A stretch of 64,000 nucleotides of DNA, from assembly GCA_003508835.1 (NCBI GenBank), contig PUFA01000182.1, forward strand, positions 1,798,001-1,862,000. Reading direction: 5' to 3'. Positions within the stretch are counted from its first letter, which is position 1. Every line of letters starts with the position of its first letter. Below the pieces are notes generated by a model. It did no database searches and had not been told where the DNA came from. It saw only the letters and a program-made list of their open reading frames with translations. The DNA is from Eonycteris spelaea. Taxonomy: Eukaryota > Chordata > Mammalia > Chiroptera > Pteropodidae. Below, piece by piece: positions 1-16,689 of this stretch. Both the position numbers and the translations under genes were made by a program.

Positions 1-285
1 ATATATAATATATTTTAATTATATAATTTGTTAATAACTGATATATTACATATTACCTAATAGTAAATATAAACTCCATTTAATACACTATATTAAAATA
101 ATTTTATCTAAGAATTTAATCTAAATTTTTAAACAAAATTATTTGTCATAAAAATTTTATATAAATTTATTATAATATAAACCCTTTAAAATATAATAGA
201 AAAATTAAATTATTTTATATGCCATTTTCCATAGTTTTGTAGTATATTACAAAATATAAAATGTCTAATAGAATAATAACACCGG
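1..285. other. AT-rich patch in TBXA2R intron
   Basis: The first 285 bases are almost entirely A and T, with many short ATAT, TTTAAA and AATATA strings. Composition changes abruptly to ordinary mammalian sequence just before position 300. There is no usable reading frame, no obvious tandem unit and no recognisable repeat family. By gene order it should lie in the intron before the last TBXA2R exon. It could be a low-complexity AT expansion, a foreign insertion or an assembly join. Bases 286-545 are ordinary intron containing a short G run near 357-366. Confidence 0.6.
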
Positions 286-545
286 CCATAACAGTAATTC
301 CAGCTGTTTGCACCTGCAAGTCTTCTTTGCCACCATATTTAATCATGCCCTGGTTGGGGGGGGGGCGGTGCAGAAAAAAGTAAACTATTTTGTGGCCTCA
401 CCTACGGAAGCTCAGAGAGGTCAGGCAGCTCTCCAGAGGTCAGCGAAGTGACAGAACTGGCCTGGGTCTTGGGGGACCACGGGTGCCGGTGGAGGGGCTG
501 GGCTGCCGCTGTCTGCCCCCCGCTAACCGCTCTGGCTCTCTGCAG

Positions 546-791
546 GTCTTCATCGCCCAGACTGTGCTGCGGAGCCCGCCAGCCATGAGCCCCACTGGGC
601 AGCTGTCCCGAGCCACGGAGCGACAGCTGCTCATTTACCTGCGCGTAGCCACCTGGAACCAGATCCTGGACCCCTGGGTGTACATCCTGTTCCGCCGGGC
701 CGTGATCCAGCGCCTCTACCCTCGCCTCAGTGCCAGGCCCAGGTCGCTCTCCCTGCAGCCCCAGCTCCCCCCGAGCCCCACCATGGCGTAG
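546..791 (+). CDS. TBXA2R: TBXA2R terminal coding exon (partial gene)
   Basis: This is the last coding exon of the thromboxane A2 receptor, a rhodopsin-family GPCR of platelets and vascular smooth muscle that couples to Gq and G13. A splice acceptor (TGCAG, 541-545) opens the exon in phase 0. The 81 residues start VFIAQTVLR, run through the seventh membrane helix ([20 protein letters not shown], in which DPWVY is the receptor's NPxxY variant) and end in the cytoplasmic tail [11 protein letters not shown]. The exon has the same 81-residue length as human. The last residues (PPSPTMA) differ from the human alpha tail, which is normal for this variable end. The stop is TAG at 789-791. Earlier exons lie left of the window. 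The match is direct for this exon; isoform usage cannot be seen. Confidence 0.95.
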   Translation, partial: VFIAQTVLRSPPAMSPTGQLSRATERQLLIYLRVATWNQILDPWVYILFRRAVIQRLYPRLSARPRSLSLQPQLPPSPTMA

Positions 792-1540
792 GGCCAGGGG
801 TGGACATCGGTGGCGGCGGCTCTGAAGGGCAGCCGGACAGAGCACCCTGCCAGCGTGTCCTCTGTCTAACCTCGGTCCTCCCCGACAGTCACATCTGCCC
901 GTTCTGAAGTCCAGGAGCCGGGAGAGCAGAACGGACACAGAGTTTGAGTGGCGGGATTGTGAGGTGTCTTCCATCAGCCCTGGGTCCCCCCCAACTCCTC
1001 CCTGATCCCCCTTTCCAAGGCCCTTCTTCCTCGCTCAGCCCCCCTCCACCCCAGGAAGGGTGACTGGGGTAGGGAGGGTCTCTAGAGGCAAATAGACTGC
1101 TAAGGCCCCTTCCAGAAGTCCTCCAGGGGGATTGTGACCCCTGAATATGACGTATGTCTGGGGTACCGCTGACCCCTCTGACACCCCATCCAGAGAAGGA
1201 TCTGTCTAGAAAGATTGAATGTGAACGACTAGGCCACCCCTCTCTTGCCAAAATATATTTCTGCTGGGCTGTGTTTCCTCTGAGTCTGAGGCGGCATTTG
1301 GGGGCATCGGGTTGCTATGTGAGCACGTGGCCTGTGGGCGGGGAGGGTTGAGCAGCTGCCGGCAGTGAGGGAAGGGCCCAGAGGCCGAGGTGGGTTGACT
1401 GACATCTGCCTCCTCCACTTCGGACGGAGTCACTCCCTCCTAAGCTTTATGTTCAGCTGTTTGTCCGCTCAGCACCCAACCCAGACTCCCAGTGCCTTGA
1501 ACAAACAACACCTGCCCGTAGTAGATGCTCAATAAAGATT
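792..1540 (+). other. TBXA2R: TBXA2R 3' UTR with poly(A) signal
   Basis: Non-coding sequence follows the TBXA2R stop up to an AATAAA at 1531-1536, the first canonical signal downstream. The signal sits in a phrase resembling the 3' end of a MIR or L2 repeat (GCTCAATAAA...), so it may have been supplied by an old repeat. No open frame here resembles a protein. Confidence 0.6.
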
Positions 1541-1998
1541 AATTAAATGGATGAGCGACTGAGCCTTTGCGGGGCGCCGAGTCCGCGGACCCACACCCAC
1601 GCACGCACGCACAGGGAGGACTTACAAAGCGCTTGGCACGCAGTGGGTGCCCAAGCAGCTGCGGAGCCGTCACAGCTCCCCCCTCCCGCTCTCGCGCCTG
1701 CCCCTTCCTCCGCTGTCCCTCAAACACCCTCCAAAACAACACACCTGGCTGCATTGCACGAGTGGGAGGTGCCTTTATTCCCCAGGAGCCCTCGGGGTAC
1801 ATGAAGAGCAAGCCCCGCCTCCTTGCCCCCTGCGCAGACCTGGGATCTGCTTACAACCTGCCGAAGCCAGTGAAACCAGAGCGCGTTTCCATTCTCCCTC
1901 CCCCTGCCGTGGGGAGCAAGGTCACCTGCTGCTGCTGGGGAACTCGGTCTGGGAGGGGCAGGAGAGGGGATGCTGTCCATTGTGGCCACACCCGCAAG

Positions 1999-7372
<5,374 letters not shown>

Positions 7373-8277
7373 GGCCGGAGGAGCTCGGCCACCCGGGCCA
7401 CCGCCTCTGCCGGATCCGTCGCTTCCTGCAGCCTCCCCTCCCCCGGCCCAGGGCGCGACAGCCGAGCTGCCCGCGTAAGGGGATCCAGGAACCCGAGCCT
7501 CCCGGGAAGGTGACACCGCGGGATGCAGGGGGAGGGCGGGCCTCAGGTGTCTGGGCCCTGCCAGGGCCAGCTGCGCGCTCCCTGGGGATGTCGGGCGGTC
7601 GGCTGGGCTCTGACCTGTGGCGTGGGAAAAACGTGGATCACAAATATGGGCGCGGGCGGCTGAGCATTCCCGGGTGCTCACTGTCTGCAAGGCGCTCACT
7701 GAATCCTTGCAGCAGCCCCAGGAGGTGGCATGATGCTCTTGCCCTGGTATGACCTGAGACATCCTGGCCCATCTGAGCCCGCAGGGCTCCAGGGCTCCCA
7801 GTCCCTCAGGAGCCCATAGGCCCTGTATGACTCGCCACCCTCCCCCCACCTGCCTCCTCACTGTCGCTCAGACAGCCAGCAGGGTCCTGCCCCAGGGCCT
7901 TCGTTGTGCTGCACCCCCACCTGGAACACCTCCCAGAGCTCCATGTGGTTTGTCCCTCACTTCCCTCAGCTCTCTGAGCAAATGTCACCTCCTCTCACTA
8001 CCACCAAGCTCTCTTCCCAGCTGCCTTTTCCCCCTAGCTTCAAGCATCACCTGACAAGCTTCGAGCATCACCTGACAGGCTTTGAGCATCACCTGACATA
8101 TCAGATGTTTTACTTACTGACCTTGTGTCCTATCTGTCTCCCCAACTGGAACGTCCGCTCCAGAAGGGCAGGGCTTCTGGTCTCTTGTTCCTCTGCCATA
8201 TCCTGCTGCCCAGTGCCTGGGGTGGGGGCGTGTGTGAACGAATGGTCCCCTAGCTGTCAAACCGGAAGTGGTCTGTG

Positions 8278-8765
8278 AGAATCTCCTGGGAACAGAACCC
8301 TAGACATCAGGAATTTGGGCTCAATAAGCAAAAGCAGAAGTGGAATCTCGTAAGGCAGCATGCGAGAGGAGCCCCCGCCTTGGGAGAATCTCAGAAACCA
8401 GACATGGATGGAAAAAGTCGAGTCACAGAAGGTTTGGGATAATGGAAGAAAATGTATTTCAAGTTTAAAAACTTGCAAAATGTGACAGTACAACGTGGAT
8501 GAGCCCGGAGCACACGGTGCCCAGCGAGAGAAGCCAGGCGCAGTGGCCACACAGTGTGTGATTCCGTTTACGGGAGATGTTCACAGCAGGCATGTCCTCA
8601 GAGACGGAAGGCGGATCAGAGGAGAGGGGGCTGGGGGTGACTGCTAAAGGGGCCAGGGTTTCTTTCTGGGGCGATGACATGTTCTGGAATTAGGTTGTGC
8701 CAATGGTTGCACAATTCTGTGAATACACCAGAAAGCACAGGATGGCACACTTTAAAACCTTCGAA
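8278..8765 (+). mobile_element. L1 3'-end fragment
   Basis: Diverged but recognisable 3' end of an old LINE-1 (phrases such as GAGAGAAGCCAGGCGC, CACAGTGTGTGATTCCG and a terminal GTTGCACAATTCTGTGAATA). It is truncated, with no ORF2 coding left. The 5S-derived SINE is inserted just after it. The left border is uncertain; 7.5-8.27 kb upstream holds ordinary non-coding DNA. Confidence 0.65.
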
Positions 8766-8767
8766 AA

Positions 8768-9023
8768 GTCTATGGCCACGCCACCCTGAACACGCCCAAT
8801 CCCATCTGATCCCGGAAGCTAAGCAAGGTCGGGCCTGATTAGTACTTGGATAAGAGACCACCCGGGAAGACCAAGTGCTGTAGGTGTAAAATAATAATAA
8901 TAATAATAATAATAATTAATAATAATAAATAAGAGATTGTAAGCTGACAAGGTCCTTGCAATATGTGAGGTCAACCAAGGGTTGCCTTGCCTAAAAAATA
9001 AATAAAAAATAAGAATAATAAAA
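8768..9023 (+). mobile_element. 5S rRNA-derived SINE with body and A-rich tail
   Basis: The first about 118 bp follow 5S rRNA from its 5' end (GTCTATGGCCACGCCACCCT) to GTGCTGTAGG. Then come an AAT microsatellite (about 8888-8930), a non-5S body and an A/T-rich tail. Similar 15-bp strings flank it (8753-8767 and 9024-9038, about two mismatches), as expected for an L1-mobilised insertion. Known 5S-headed SINEs of fruit bats have this build. Changes inside the control region (AGCAAGG, GGATAAGAG) suggest it is an old, inactive copy. Confidence 0.7.
8888..8930. repeat. (AAT)n microsatellite
   Basis: Tandem AAT triplets with one interruption, inside the 5S-derived SINE between the 5S-like head and the body. 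Confidence 0.9.
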
Positions 9024-9214
9024 TAAAACCTTTAAAAAATGAACTGAAAATCTGAAATGATCAAACTAGTACTATTTTAGGAAGGCATACTCACGTGCAA
9101 AAAATATGTAAAGAGCTGCCCAGGAATGGGAAACTCCAGACTTGGGATGGGGGTGCCTGTGCCCGGGAGGAGCTGGGACTCAGTTCACACCTGGGGAGAC
9201 AGTGACAATTTCTG

Positions 9215-9623
9215 GGTATCAGTCTCCCAGGGCTGCCAGAACGAAGTGCCATGAATCGGGGCACTTCAAACAGGTTTTTCTCACAGTTCTGGAGGCTGGA
9301 AGTCTGAAATCAGGCCATCAGCAAGACCGCACTCCCCGCGACCCAGGAGGGACCCCGCCTCGCGTCTCCTGGCTTCTGACGGCAGCTGGCATTCCTCCGC
9401 CGTCTGCCTTCGTCATCACACAGCTGTCTGCTCTCTGTGCCCAAATCTTCATCTTCTTATAAGGACACGTCATACTGGATTCGGGGCCACCCTACTCTTG
9501 GATGAACTCATCTTAACTCATTACATCTGCAGTGACCCTATTTCCAAATAAAGTCCCATTCTGAGGTTCCGGGGACTAAGACGTCAGCACATCTTTTGAG
9601 GCAACATAATCCAACCTGTAACA
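9215..9623 (-). mobile_element. MaLR/MLT1-MST-type LTR fragment
   Basis: Solo LTR-like sequence on the minus strand. Its plus-strand text shows the family's typical phrases in reverse: CAGGGCTGCCAGAACGAAGT, TCTCACAGTTCTGGAGGCTG, CTTATAAGGACACG, CCTATTTCCAAATAAAGTC and the end AATCCAACCTGTAACA. It has no internal coding region. MaLR solo LTRs are common in placental genomes. Confidence 0.7.
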
Positions 9624-9639
9624 CAGGTGTTGGTCAAAT

Positions 9640-10185
9640 TATTCTTCAAACGTTTTAGGGTGTCTTCAATATTCCATTGAAGGTAGGAGTCTCAGAGAGG
9701 AAGCCTCAACGAGTTAAGCATAGAATTACCATATGTCCCAGCAATTCCACTCCGGGGGTGGATTCAAGAGAACTGAAAACAGGTGATTACACGAAAGCCT
9801 GTACACGCGTGTTCACAGCAGCGCAACCCAAAACAGCCACAAGGTGGAAACAACCAGATGTTCCTCATGGATATGTGAATGGATAAATACAACGTGGTCC
9901 ATCCCCACGTGGGACTATTACTCAGCCATGAAAAGGAGTAAAGTGCTGACATATGACACAACATTGAATACAAACCTTGAGTACACGATGTTCAGCGAGA
10001 AACAAAAGGCCACACGGTGTGTGATTCCATGTGTGAAATGTTCAGAACGGGCATGTCCATAGAGAAAGTGAATTCATGGTTGCCAGGAGCTGGGGGGGCA
10101 GGCCTTGAACCCCCAGCAGGGGCATTTGGGGGATCCTAGGCACATCTTCTGGTCCATGCCACCATAAAAAATACACAAGTTTGAA
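9640..10185 (+). mobile_element. L1 3'-end fragment
   Basis: Remnant of the LINE-1 ORF2 end and 3' UTR in sense orientation. It contains TACCATATGTCCCAGCAATT, ACTATTACTCAGCCATGAAA and GTGTGTGATTCCATGTGTGA. It is 5'-truncated and not coding. Confidence 0.75.
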
Positions 10186-10198
10186 ATTCAAATTCTAC

Positions 10199-10806
10199 TT
10201 TATTTAACAATTCCGGATTAAGCAGTGGCAAAGGGGCTGCCTCCAAGAGTGTCTCTCGGCAGGACGGGGGCAAGGCGGTCAGTGCCAACACCATCCCCCC
10301 ATTCCAGGGCGCAAGAATTCAAGGGCTATAAGCAGAGGGTCCCACCCAAGCGTGAGAGTATGTCCTGCAGAGCGCCTGCCTGTGTGGGACACCCATGGTC
10401 AGGGCCTTCGGGGGGCTCTCCCGGTGTGTCATGCGGGGGTTTCCTCTGCCCCAAGTCCTGGGCCAGTGCGGCCTGCCATCCTCCCCACACCGGGTGAGTG
10501 CTATGGGCCTCTTATGTCCTGGGCTGTGCTGCCCGTGTGTGGTGCCCATGTCCCTGTAGTGTGACACGCCCTTCTGAGGCCATGGAGTTCCCCGTTCATT
10601 GTGCATGGCAGGCGACTTCTAGGCCCCGGGTGCCGGGGAGATCGAAAGCTAGAGGGTTGCTATGGAAATTTTAGGGGGGGCTGAAGCCCCAAGGTGCAGG
10701 ATCAGGCCTGGCCCGGAGGGTGGACCCCCACCCCTGCTCCATGGGGTAGGGGTGGGATCATGGCCAGAGCGTGGTCTTCTCTGGATCAGGGGCGTGGCCA
10801 ACACCC
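10199..10806 (-). other. HMG20B: HMG20B 3' UTR, tentative
   Basis: Minus-strand sequence after the HMG20B stop. The first AATAAA on that strand is at 10204-10199, about 600 nt past the stop and at the edge of an L1 fragment. No open frame inside resembles a protein. Confidence 0.4.
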
Positions 10807-13800
10807 TCATAGGTGCTCACTGTGACAGGAGAGAGGAGGGGAGTCATGATGGGGGACCCCATCATTTCTCAGTTCCCACTCCCATACTGAGTCTCCCTAG
10901 AAGCCACCCACCCTCAGCACGTGCAAACAGATGTCAGGGTTGAGGGCCTGGAGTTGATTCCACCTAACCTGGGCAGCCAGAAGTCACCCAGGATAACCCG
11001 CCAAGAGGCGGGGCTGGCAGTTCCCGCCCAGAAGCATTAATACAATTCCCGGCCTGATTAGCAGCCCCCAGGGTCCTGCCCTTAGCCACCTGCATCAAAT
11101 AAGCCCCGCCTGGTAAATCCTGCATGAGCAGAGCCCTCGCAAGGTCTAGCTGCCAGATCCCACTCCTTAGCGCCTGCAGACCCCCGGAACCCCAATGGAG
11201 GGCAAAACACAGGCATTTCCGCTCAGGCCCACCAAGGCCGCCCCATCTGGGCTGCACAGGCTGGAGTAGAACAGCCTCGGCACACACCTGGCGACTTGGG
11301 CCAGGATCTCCTTGATGCGGACGATGAGCTTCTCATGCTGGGCGGGGTCGCGCTCGATGGCGCCGTGCAGCCTGGCCATGTAGAAGTCCAGCGTGCTGAG
11401 CGTGGGAGTCTCGCCCGTGCCTGGAGACCGCGGGACGGGGGGACTGATCAGCCGAACCCAACGGGGAGGAGGGGTGTCGCCGCGGACTGGGCTCCACAGG
11501 AACACAGGTCAGAGGGTCGGGGTCTCTAAAGGCAGGGTCCTGGGGACGAGGCCCTTGCGCGTATCAGTGGGTCGGGTGAGGGGGTCAAGGGCGTTTGGAC
11601 CCGAGAAAGTTAGCGTCAGCTTTGGGCGGGGGTCAGATGTTGTTGGCCGGGTAAGATCCGTGCGGGGAAAGGGGAGGGGAGGGGAGGGGAGAGAAAGGAG
11701 AGGAGAGGGGATACAGGTGTCTCGTGAGGGAGGAGTTAGCCAAGGTCCGCAGAGGGCAAGTGAGAAAAGGCGGGGAGGGGGGCCGGGAGGGGGGCGTTGC
11801 AGCAGGCGGGCCAGCTCAGCTGACCAGAGCTGGGGCGGTCAGGGAAGCGGTGGCTAGAGGGGCCTGCGTGCTCGGGGGCGGGGCCGCGGAGGGCGGGGCC
11901 GCCGGCGGAGGGAGGCTCGTGGGAAACACCGGGTAGGTCGGGGGTCCTATGGAGCAGGGTTCTGGCGATCAGGGACCGGGTTAGTGAGGCGGTCAGAGCC
12001 AGCAGAGCAGGAGCTCCCGGGGAGGGCCATAGGGGCGGGACTCGCTCCTTCCACCCGCGCGGTTGGAGGAGTCAGCAGCGGCAGGACAGGCAGGACTCTC
12101 CCGTGCTCGGAGCCGGGCTCGCGGTAATCGAGGGCAGAGTTAGCGGGGCAAGAAGGCGGGGTTGGCGGGGCGGGGCTCAGCGGGCGGGGACGGGGATTCC
12201 GCACCCGGCACCGGCAGCGAGGCGAAGCTGGCGGTGAGCGCCTGGCGCACCGCCTGGAGCTGCTGCTGCAGCGCCAGCGTCCGCTGCTCCTCCAGCGCCA
12301 GCTCCTGCTCCAGGCGCTCGCGCGCGCTGCTCATGTTCTGCGTGTGTCTCTGCAGCACGGCGTTCTGCTCCTCGAAGGCCACGTTCATCTTCCGCAGGCG
12401 CCGCAGCTCCGCCTCCCGCGCTGCAGCGGGGGGAGCCGGGTCAGGGCCTGGCGCTTCCTCCCCTTCCGCCTGCGGGGCCTTTGCCCGGACTGTGCCCCCC
12501 GCCCCCAGGCCTTCGGGTCACTGCTCGGCTTCTAAGCCACATCCTGTAGCTCCGGAGCCACAGGGCGGGCGGGCAAGGAAGAGGATTAGACTTTCAAGGG
12601 TAAATTCCCCCCACCTACTGCTCGCTGCCTCGGGGCCCTTTTGGCCCACCCTCTCCCCTGACACCTGCTTCCCCTGAGAACCCCTAGTCGGCGCTCACCT
12701 TTGTTTTGGTCCAAAAACTCTTCAGTAAAAATGGGGACATCAAAGGTGGAGAAGCCATCGCAGTCTCCACCCTGGGACAAGACAGAGAGATGGCAATGTC
12801 TTTTTTGAGAGGGCGGCGGGGGTGGGGGGGGCGGGCGGAGCCAAACGCCCTCTGGGGCATCTCCAAGCTTGGGGGGTTCTGAGTCCATTTAAAGACATCC
12901 CCACGGTGTGGCTGCCCTGCCTCTGCTTGCGCACGATGGAGGAGGGCGCTTATTTCCTCCCATGAGCAGCGGTCCCGCTTCACCCAGGGGTCCAACGACC
13001 TCCAGATGCTCTCCTTGGAGTGGGGCACTTACCTTGTGTCCATTCAAGAGGGTATTCATGAGCCCGGGGCCGGAGTCCTCTGGTGAGGAAGCGAGGAGGG
13101 CAAGGTCAGCCTCCCAGGTCTCCTCTGACGGGGCTTTGCTTTGCATGTGGTCTTCCCCCTGCCTGGAACACCCTCCTCCCCGCCCCCACAATGCGAGCCC
13201 CATGGCGGGGGATCGCTTGGCCAGAGTCACCCATCTAGGAGCAGGCACTCGGCTGCCTGGGGGCTGGGGCCCTTCCCACCTTTCTTGATCTTCTTTTCCT
13301 GGATCTTCTCCGTGCACATCTTGTAGGCTTCTGACTGCTGGTACGCCCGCAGCTCCTTCATGTACTGCTGCTTCTCCCGCTCGGCCTCGTCCAGGTACCG
13401 CTGGCAGGCAGCATGAGGAGGTCTGGCCCAGCGTGGGGGCAGGGGAGGCCTCCAAGGCCGGGCCCCCACCTCCGACACTCAGCTCACTGGGTTCCACCTT
13501 CCCAGAGCTTCCTACTACTCTCCAGACAACCCCCCCCCACCCCAGTCTGCTGCTCAGGGCACCTCCTAGCTCCCTACCCCGACTTTAGCCTTTATAAGCC
13601 ACCCACTGGTGTCTGAGTGACTGCAGGCTCCCTCCTCCAGGGCTGCCCTCTCACACCCATTTTGCCTGTTGAGTCCCAATTATGAATGCAAACCGGTGGC
13701 GGTTTTGTTACCTTCCCTTGATTTTTTAAAATTTTTAAATGACAAGGTTTTGATCAAAAGGTTTCACATAAAAACTCAGCCCCCACACCTACTACTTTAA

Positions 13801-15135
13801 CCATACTAGTTAAGTTTTAGATATATTCTCGCCTATTGCCACTCTCTCAACAAGCTGGGGTGGCCTCACAAGTGGTTAGTTCTCCAGGAAGAAGGACCCT
13901 TCACACCTGGTCCTTTGGGGTGTCCTAATGAATGGGGTGGGTCAGTGGTACCGGGCAGGCCCCATCCGCCGCCCACCTGCTTCTCAGCCGGCTGCAGTTT
14001 GCTCCATTCGGCGCCCAGCATCTTGGTGATCTCCGGAAAGGGCAGATCTGGGTGGCGCGTGCGGATCTGCTCGCGCCGCTCGTTCAGGAAGCGCACATAG
14101 CCGGTGACCGGTGCTTTGGGACCATTTGGCAGGATCTTCTTCCGCTTCTTGCCCTTGGGCCAGCCGCGCTTCTTCACTGGCTGCAGAACCGGACCACGCG
14201 AATTGGAAGGGGCCTGGTGGGCTGGAGAAGGACCCAAAGGGGCAGGGGCGGGGCTTTGGAAGACGTGGGTGTGGCTAGAAGTAGGCGGGGCCCAGCAAGG
14301 AGGTAGACCCTAAAAGGCCTTAAGGTACTGCTGGGTCTTCAAGGGCTAGGATTGTGACCGGGCTTCAGGAAACCCTGGACAGGGGTTTGCGGCTGGTTTG
14401 TTGTGGGTGTGGCTTTTGTAATTTGGGCGTGGTCTGCGCTGGAGGAAGGGACCACAAGACCAGGGGAAAGCATCTTCCGCAGGGGTGAGCAGTGGGAGGA
14501 GCTGGCATCCGGTGGTAAGCTTGGAATGGCAGTAAACCTCTGGGGGCGTGGCATCTGCCTCGGGTGGGGTCTCAGGAGACAAATCTGGACTGTGGCGGAG
14601 CCACAGAGAATTCAAATGTAGTCCAAGGCGGGCTTCAAGGTCGAGAACCAAGGCCTCTCCCACCGCGGTGCGGGGACTCACCTCCTCCTCCTGGGACCCT
14701 TTCTCGCCAGCCCGCGGGCCCTCGCCGCGCTCTTGCTTGACAGCCACCACGAAGCCCGCATGCTGTCCAGGAGCCTTGCTGCCAGCCGGCCTGGAGCCAC
14801 AGGACGCCAGGGTCACTACCCCCCACCCCGACGGCGGAGCTGAATCCTGGGAGCAGGGGTTTCAGGGGGTCAGGGTCCCGGGATCGGATCAGGAGAACTG
14901 AAGAAGCCAGTAGGGACGCTGGGGAGGGACTGCAGCCTGGGGTGGAGGGTAGAAGCCCGTGGGGGCCTTAGGATAGGGCCTGCCCGATGGCAGGGAATCG
15001 AGACCCTGGTGGGGCGGGGGGTCGAGGAGCTCCGACGGGGTGGGCGGGAGCTGAGTTCAAGCCTCGAGTAGGCTGGGGGAGGGGATGTCGCACTCACGCG
15101 GCGGCCGAGCCGGGCTGCTTGGAGCCGTGGGACAT
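10807..15135 (-). CDS. HMG20B: HMG20B (BRAF35) HMG-box chromatin protein, complete
   Basis: HMG20B is a nuclear subunit of LSD1-CoREST-HDAC repressor complexes that represses neuronal genes. Nine coding exons with GT-AG borders: 15135-15098, 14790-14682, 14180-13977, 13400-13280, 13079-13033, 12771-12699, 12420-12205, 11420-11288 and 10819-10807. They total 954 nt, so 317 aa, the human length, with no frame break. The last exon carries only the final residues SEHL and stop TGA 10809-10807. The HMG box covers about residues 70-138 (starts [20 protein letters not shown]). It is preceded by a basic stretch ([13 protein letters not shown]) and followed by a coiled coil (about 190-257) that pairs with partner proteins. 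A possible acceptor (TTCCAG) just upstream of the ATG suggests a non-coding first exon. Confidence 0.97.
11663..11720. repeat. Polypurine G-run tract in HMG20B intron 7
   Basis: Repeated GGGGA units on the plus strand (AGGGGAGGGGAGGGG), C-rich in the HMG20B transcript. The run has four or more G tracts with one-base loops, the pattern of a potential G-quadruplex on the non-template side. Confidence 0.7.
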
Positions 15136-15560
15136 GGCCGCTCCCGGCCGAACCTGGAACGCAGAGGCGTGACCGAGTGAGGGGCGCCCGCGCCGCCGAC
15201 AGCGGGGCCCGGCTGGGAAGCCCCGGAATGCCGGGGCCCCGAGCGCTTGGGGGCGGCGAGTCCAGGCTCTGGGAGGGCCTCCAGGGCCGGCGCCCCAGGA
15301 ATCCTTTGTTGGGAGAACGGCCCCCGGGAGGCCCTGGTCCTCCCCGCCCTAGCCTGGGAGGGGCCCTGCCCCGGCCCCAGGACCCCCAAACCCCCGCCCC
15401 CTCGCAGGGCCCGGAGTTCCGCGGCTGTTTTCACCTCCACAGAAACTTTCCCGGACCTCTCCGCTGCTGCGACGCTCCAACCAACCGCCGGGAGCCCGCC
15501 CCTGCCGCCTGCCCCGCCCCGCCCCGCCCCCGGCATGCTAATGACGGCCTTCGCTAGCGG
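15098..15560 (-). promoter_or_regulatory. HMG20B: HMG20B CpG island and promoter
   Basis: Dense CpG sequence upstream of the HMG20B ATG (15135-15133). A minus-strand acceptor-like TGCGTTCCAG sits about 15 nt before the ATG, and a donor-like GAG|GTGAAAAC occurs near 15,432-15,441. This fits a short non-coding first exon, but the exact start site cannot be read from sequence. Confidence 0.5.
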
Positions 15561-15900
15561 TCGGATTGGGTACGCCCTTCCTGGGGCGTGGCCATGCAGA
15601 TGAAGGTCGGCGCGCCAGCCAGCGATTGGCTGTGGCAGCCGCTGAGCCACGTGGGAGAGGTGGCTAGAAAAGGCTGCGGGCGGTGCGTCAAGTTCGGCTG
15701 TGCTCGGCCACTCTCGGAACCAATCAGAACGCTTTGAGGCCTCGCTGGGCGGGGCCTCTTAAAAGGCCGGTAGGTGAGGCGCTGCCTCCTCCTCTCTGCT
15801 GAAGGCGGGACTCCCGGCCCCTGCCGGATCCCGGAACCTACCATGGCCGGCTTAGGCCCCTCTCTAGTTGCCATGGAGACGGCGGCAGGTTGCTAGGGAA
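15561..15900 (+). promoter_or_regulatory. Divergent promoter-like cluster (CCAAT, E-box, TATA-like, X-box)
   Basis: Motifs seen: inverted CCAAT at 15565-15569 and 15624-15628, palindromic E-box CACGTG at 15648-15653, forward CCAAT at 15720-15724, TATA-like CTTAAAAGG near 15768, and an RFX X-box-like GTTGCCATGGAGAC at 15867-15880 with a second half-match GTTGCTAGGGAA at 15889-15900. The order (CCAAT, TATA-like, then an ATG in strong context at 15843) points rightwards, away from HMG20B. No downstream coding gene is visible until MFSD12 at 22.4 kb. Confidence 0.4.
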
Positions 15901-16689
15901 GGTGTTAAGGACCTTCAGGGCAGCTGCCTGCTCCGGGGTGAGGTAAAATCTGTTCTAAGCACCCTGAAAACCTGTCCGGGAAATTTCCTGTTTATTGACT
16001 GGACTTAGGGTCCTCGATGTCCTGCTGTGCCTGTCCCTGCCATGAGCCAGGGGCTTCTGAAGGCAAGAATTGCTTTTCCTCTTGTGCAACAGGGACATTG
16101 CAGGATGTCCAGGACCAGGAGGATGAGACGCTGTGAAGCTGAGACTAGGAGCTGAGTCAAGCGGATCAGGAGCTGGGCTGCAAGCATTTGGGGAAAGGTG
16201 GTGGGACAGGAAGGCTGCTAGGACCTCATGAAGATGGAAGAGCAGGAAGCTCTGCCCTGGGATCTTGGTGACCGCCGGCAGCAGCCTGGTCTTCTCATGG
16301 CCTGGGCTGAGGCTACCACTGCTCCCAGAATGCCAGTAGCGGTCACTGGGTGCTCACGATAGACCATTAGATTTTAAACAATCTGCCAACATCACCTCAT
16401 CTTCCTTCACTCTCCCCCTCCTCCATGTTCCTCAAATATTTCCATTTCATTCATTCCCATCTCTGGGCCTTTCCACTCGCTGTTCCTGACTCCTGGCATG
16501 TGAATCCCCCAGATATGCCTAGCTCACTGCTTGACCTCCTCAACTCTTTGCTTAAATATCACCTCTGGGTGAGGCTTTCTCAGGCTCGTACCCACGTCAT
16601 ACACCCTGTCTTATTTTTTCTCCATATGTCCGTTTCTTCCATTCCCAGCCTAGAACAGTTCCCATAGGAACTGCTCATAAAAATGAATA

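Noticed and set aside
402..974. 190-codon minus-strand frame over the TBXA2R exon
   Set aside because: It is antisense to a confidently identified exon, has no conserved motif, and is explained by high GC content.
8768..8886. Functional 5S rRNA gene
   Set aside because: It carries many substitutions including the control region, an A-rich tail and flanking duplications; it is a retroelement.
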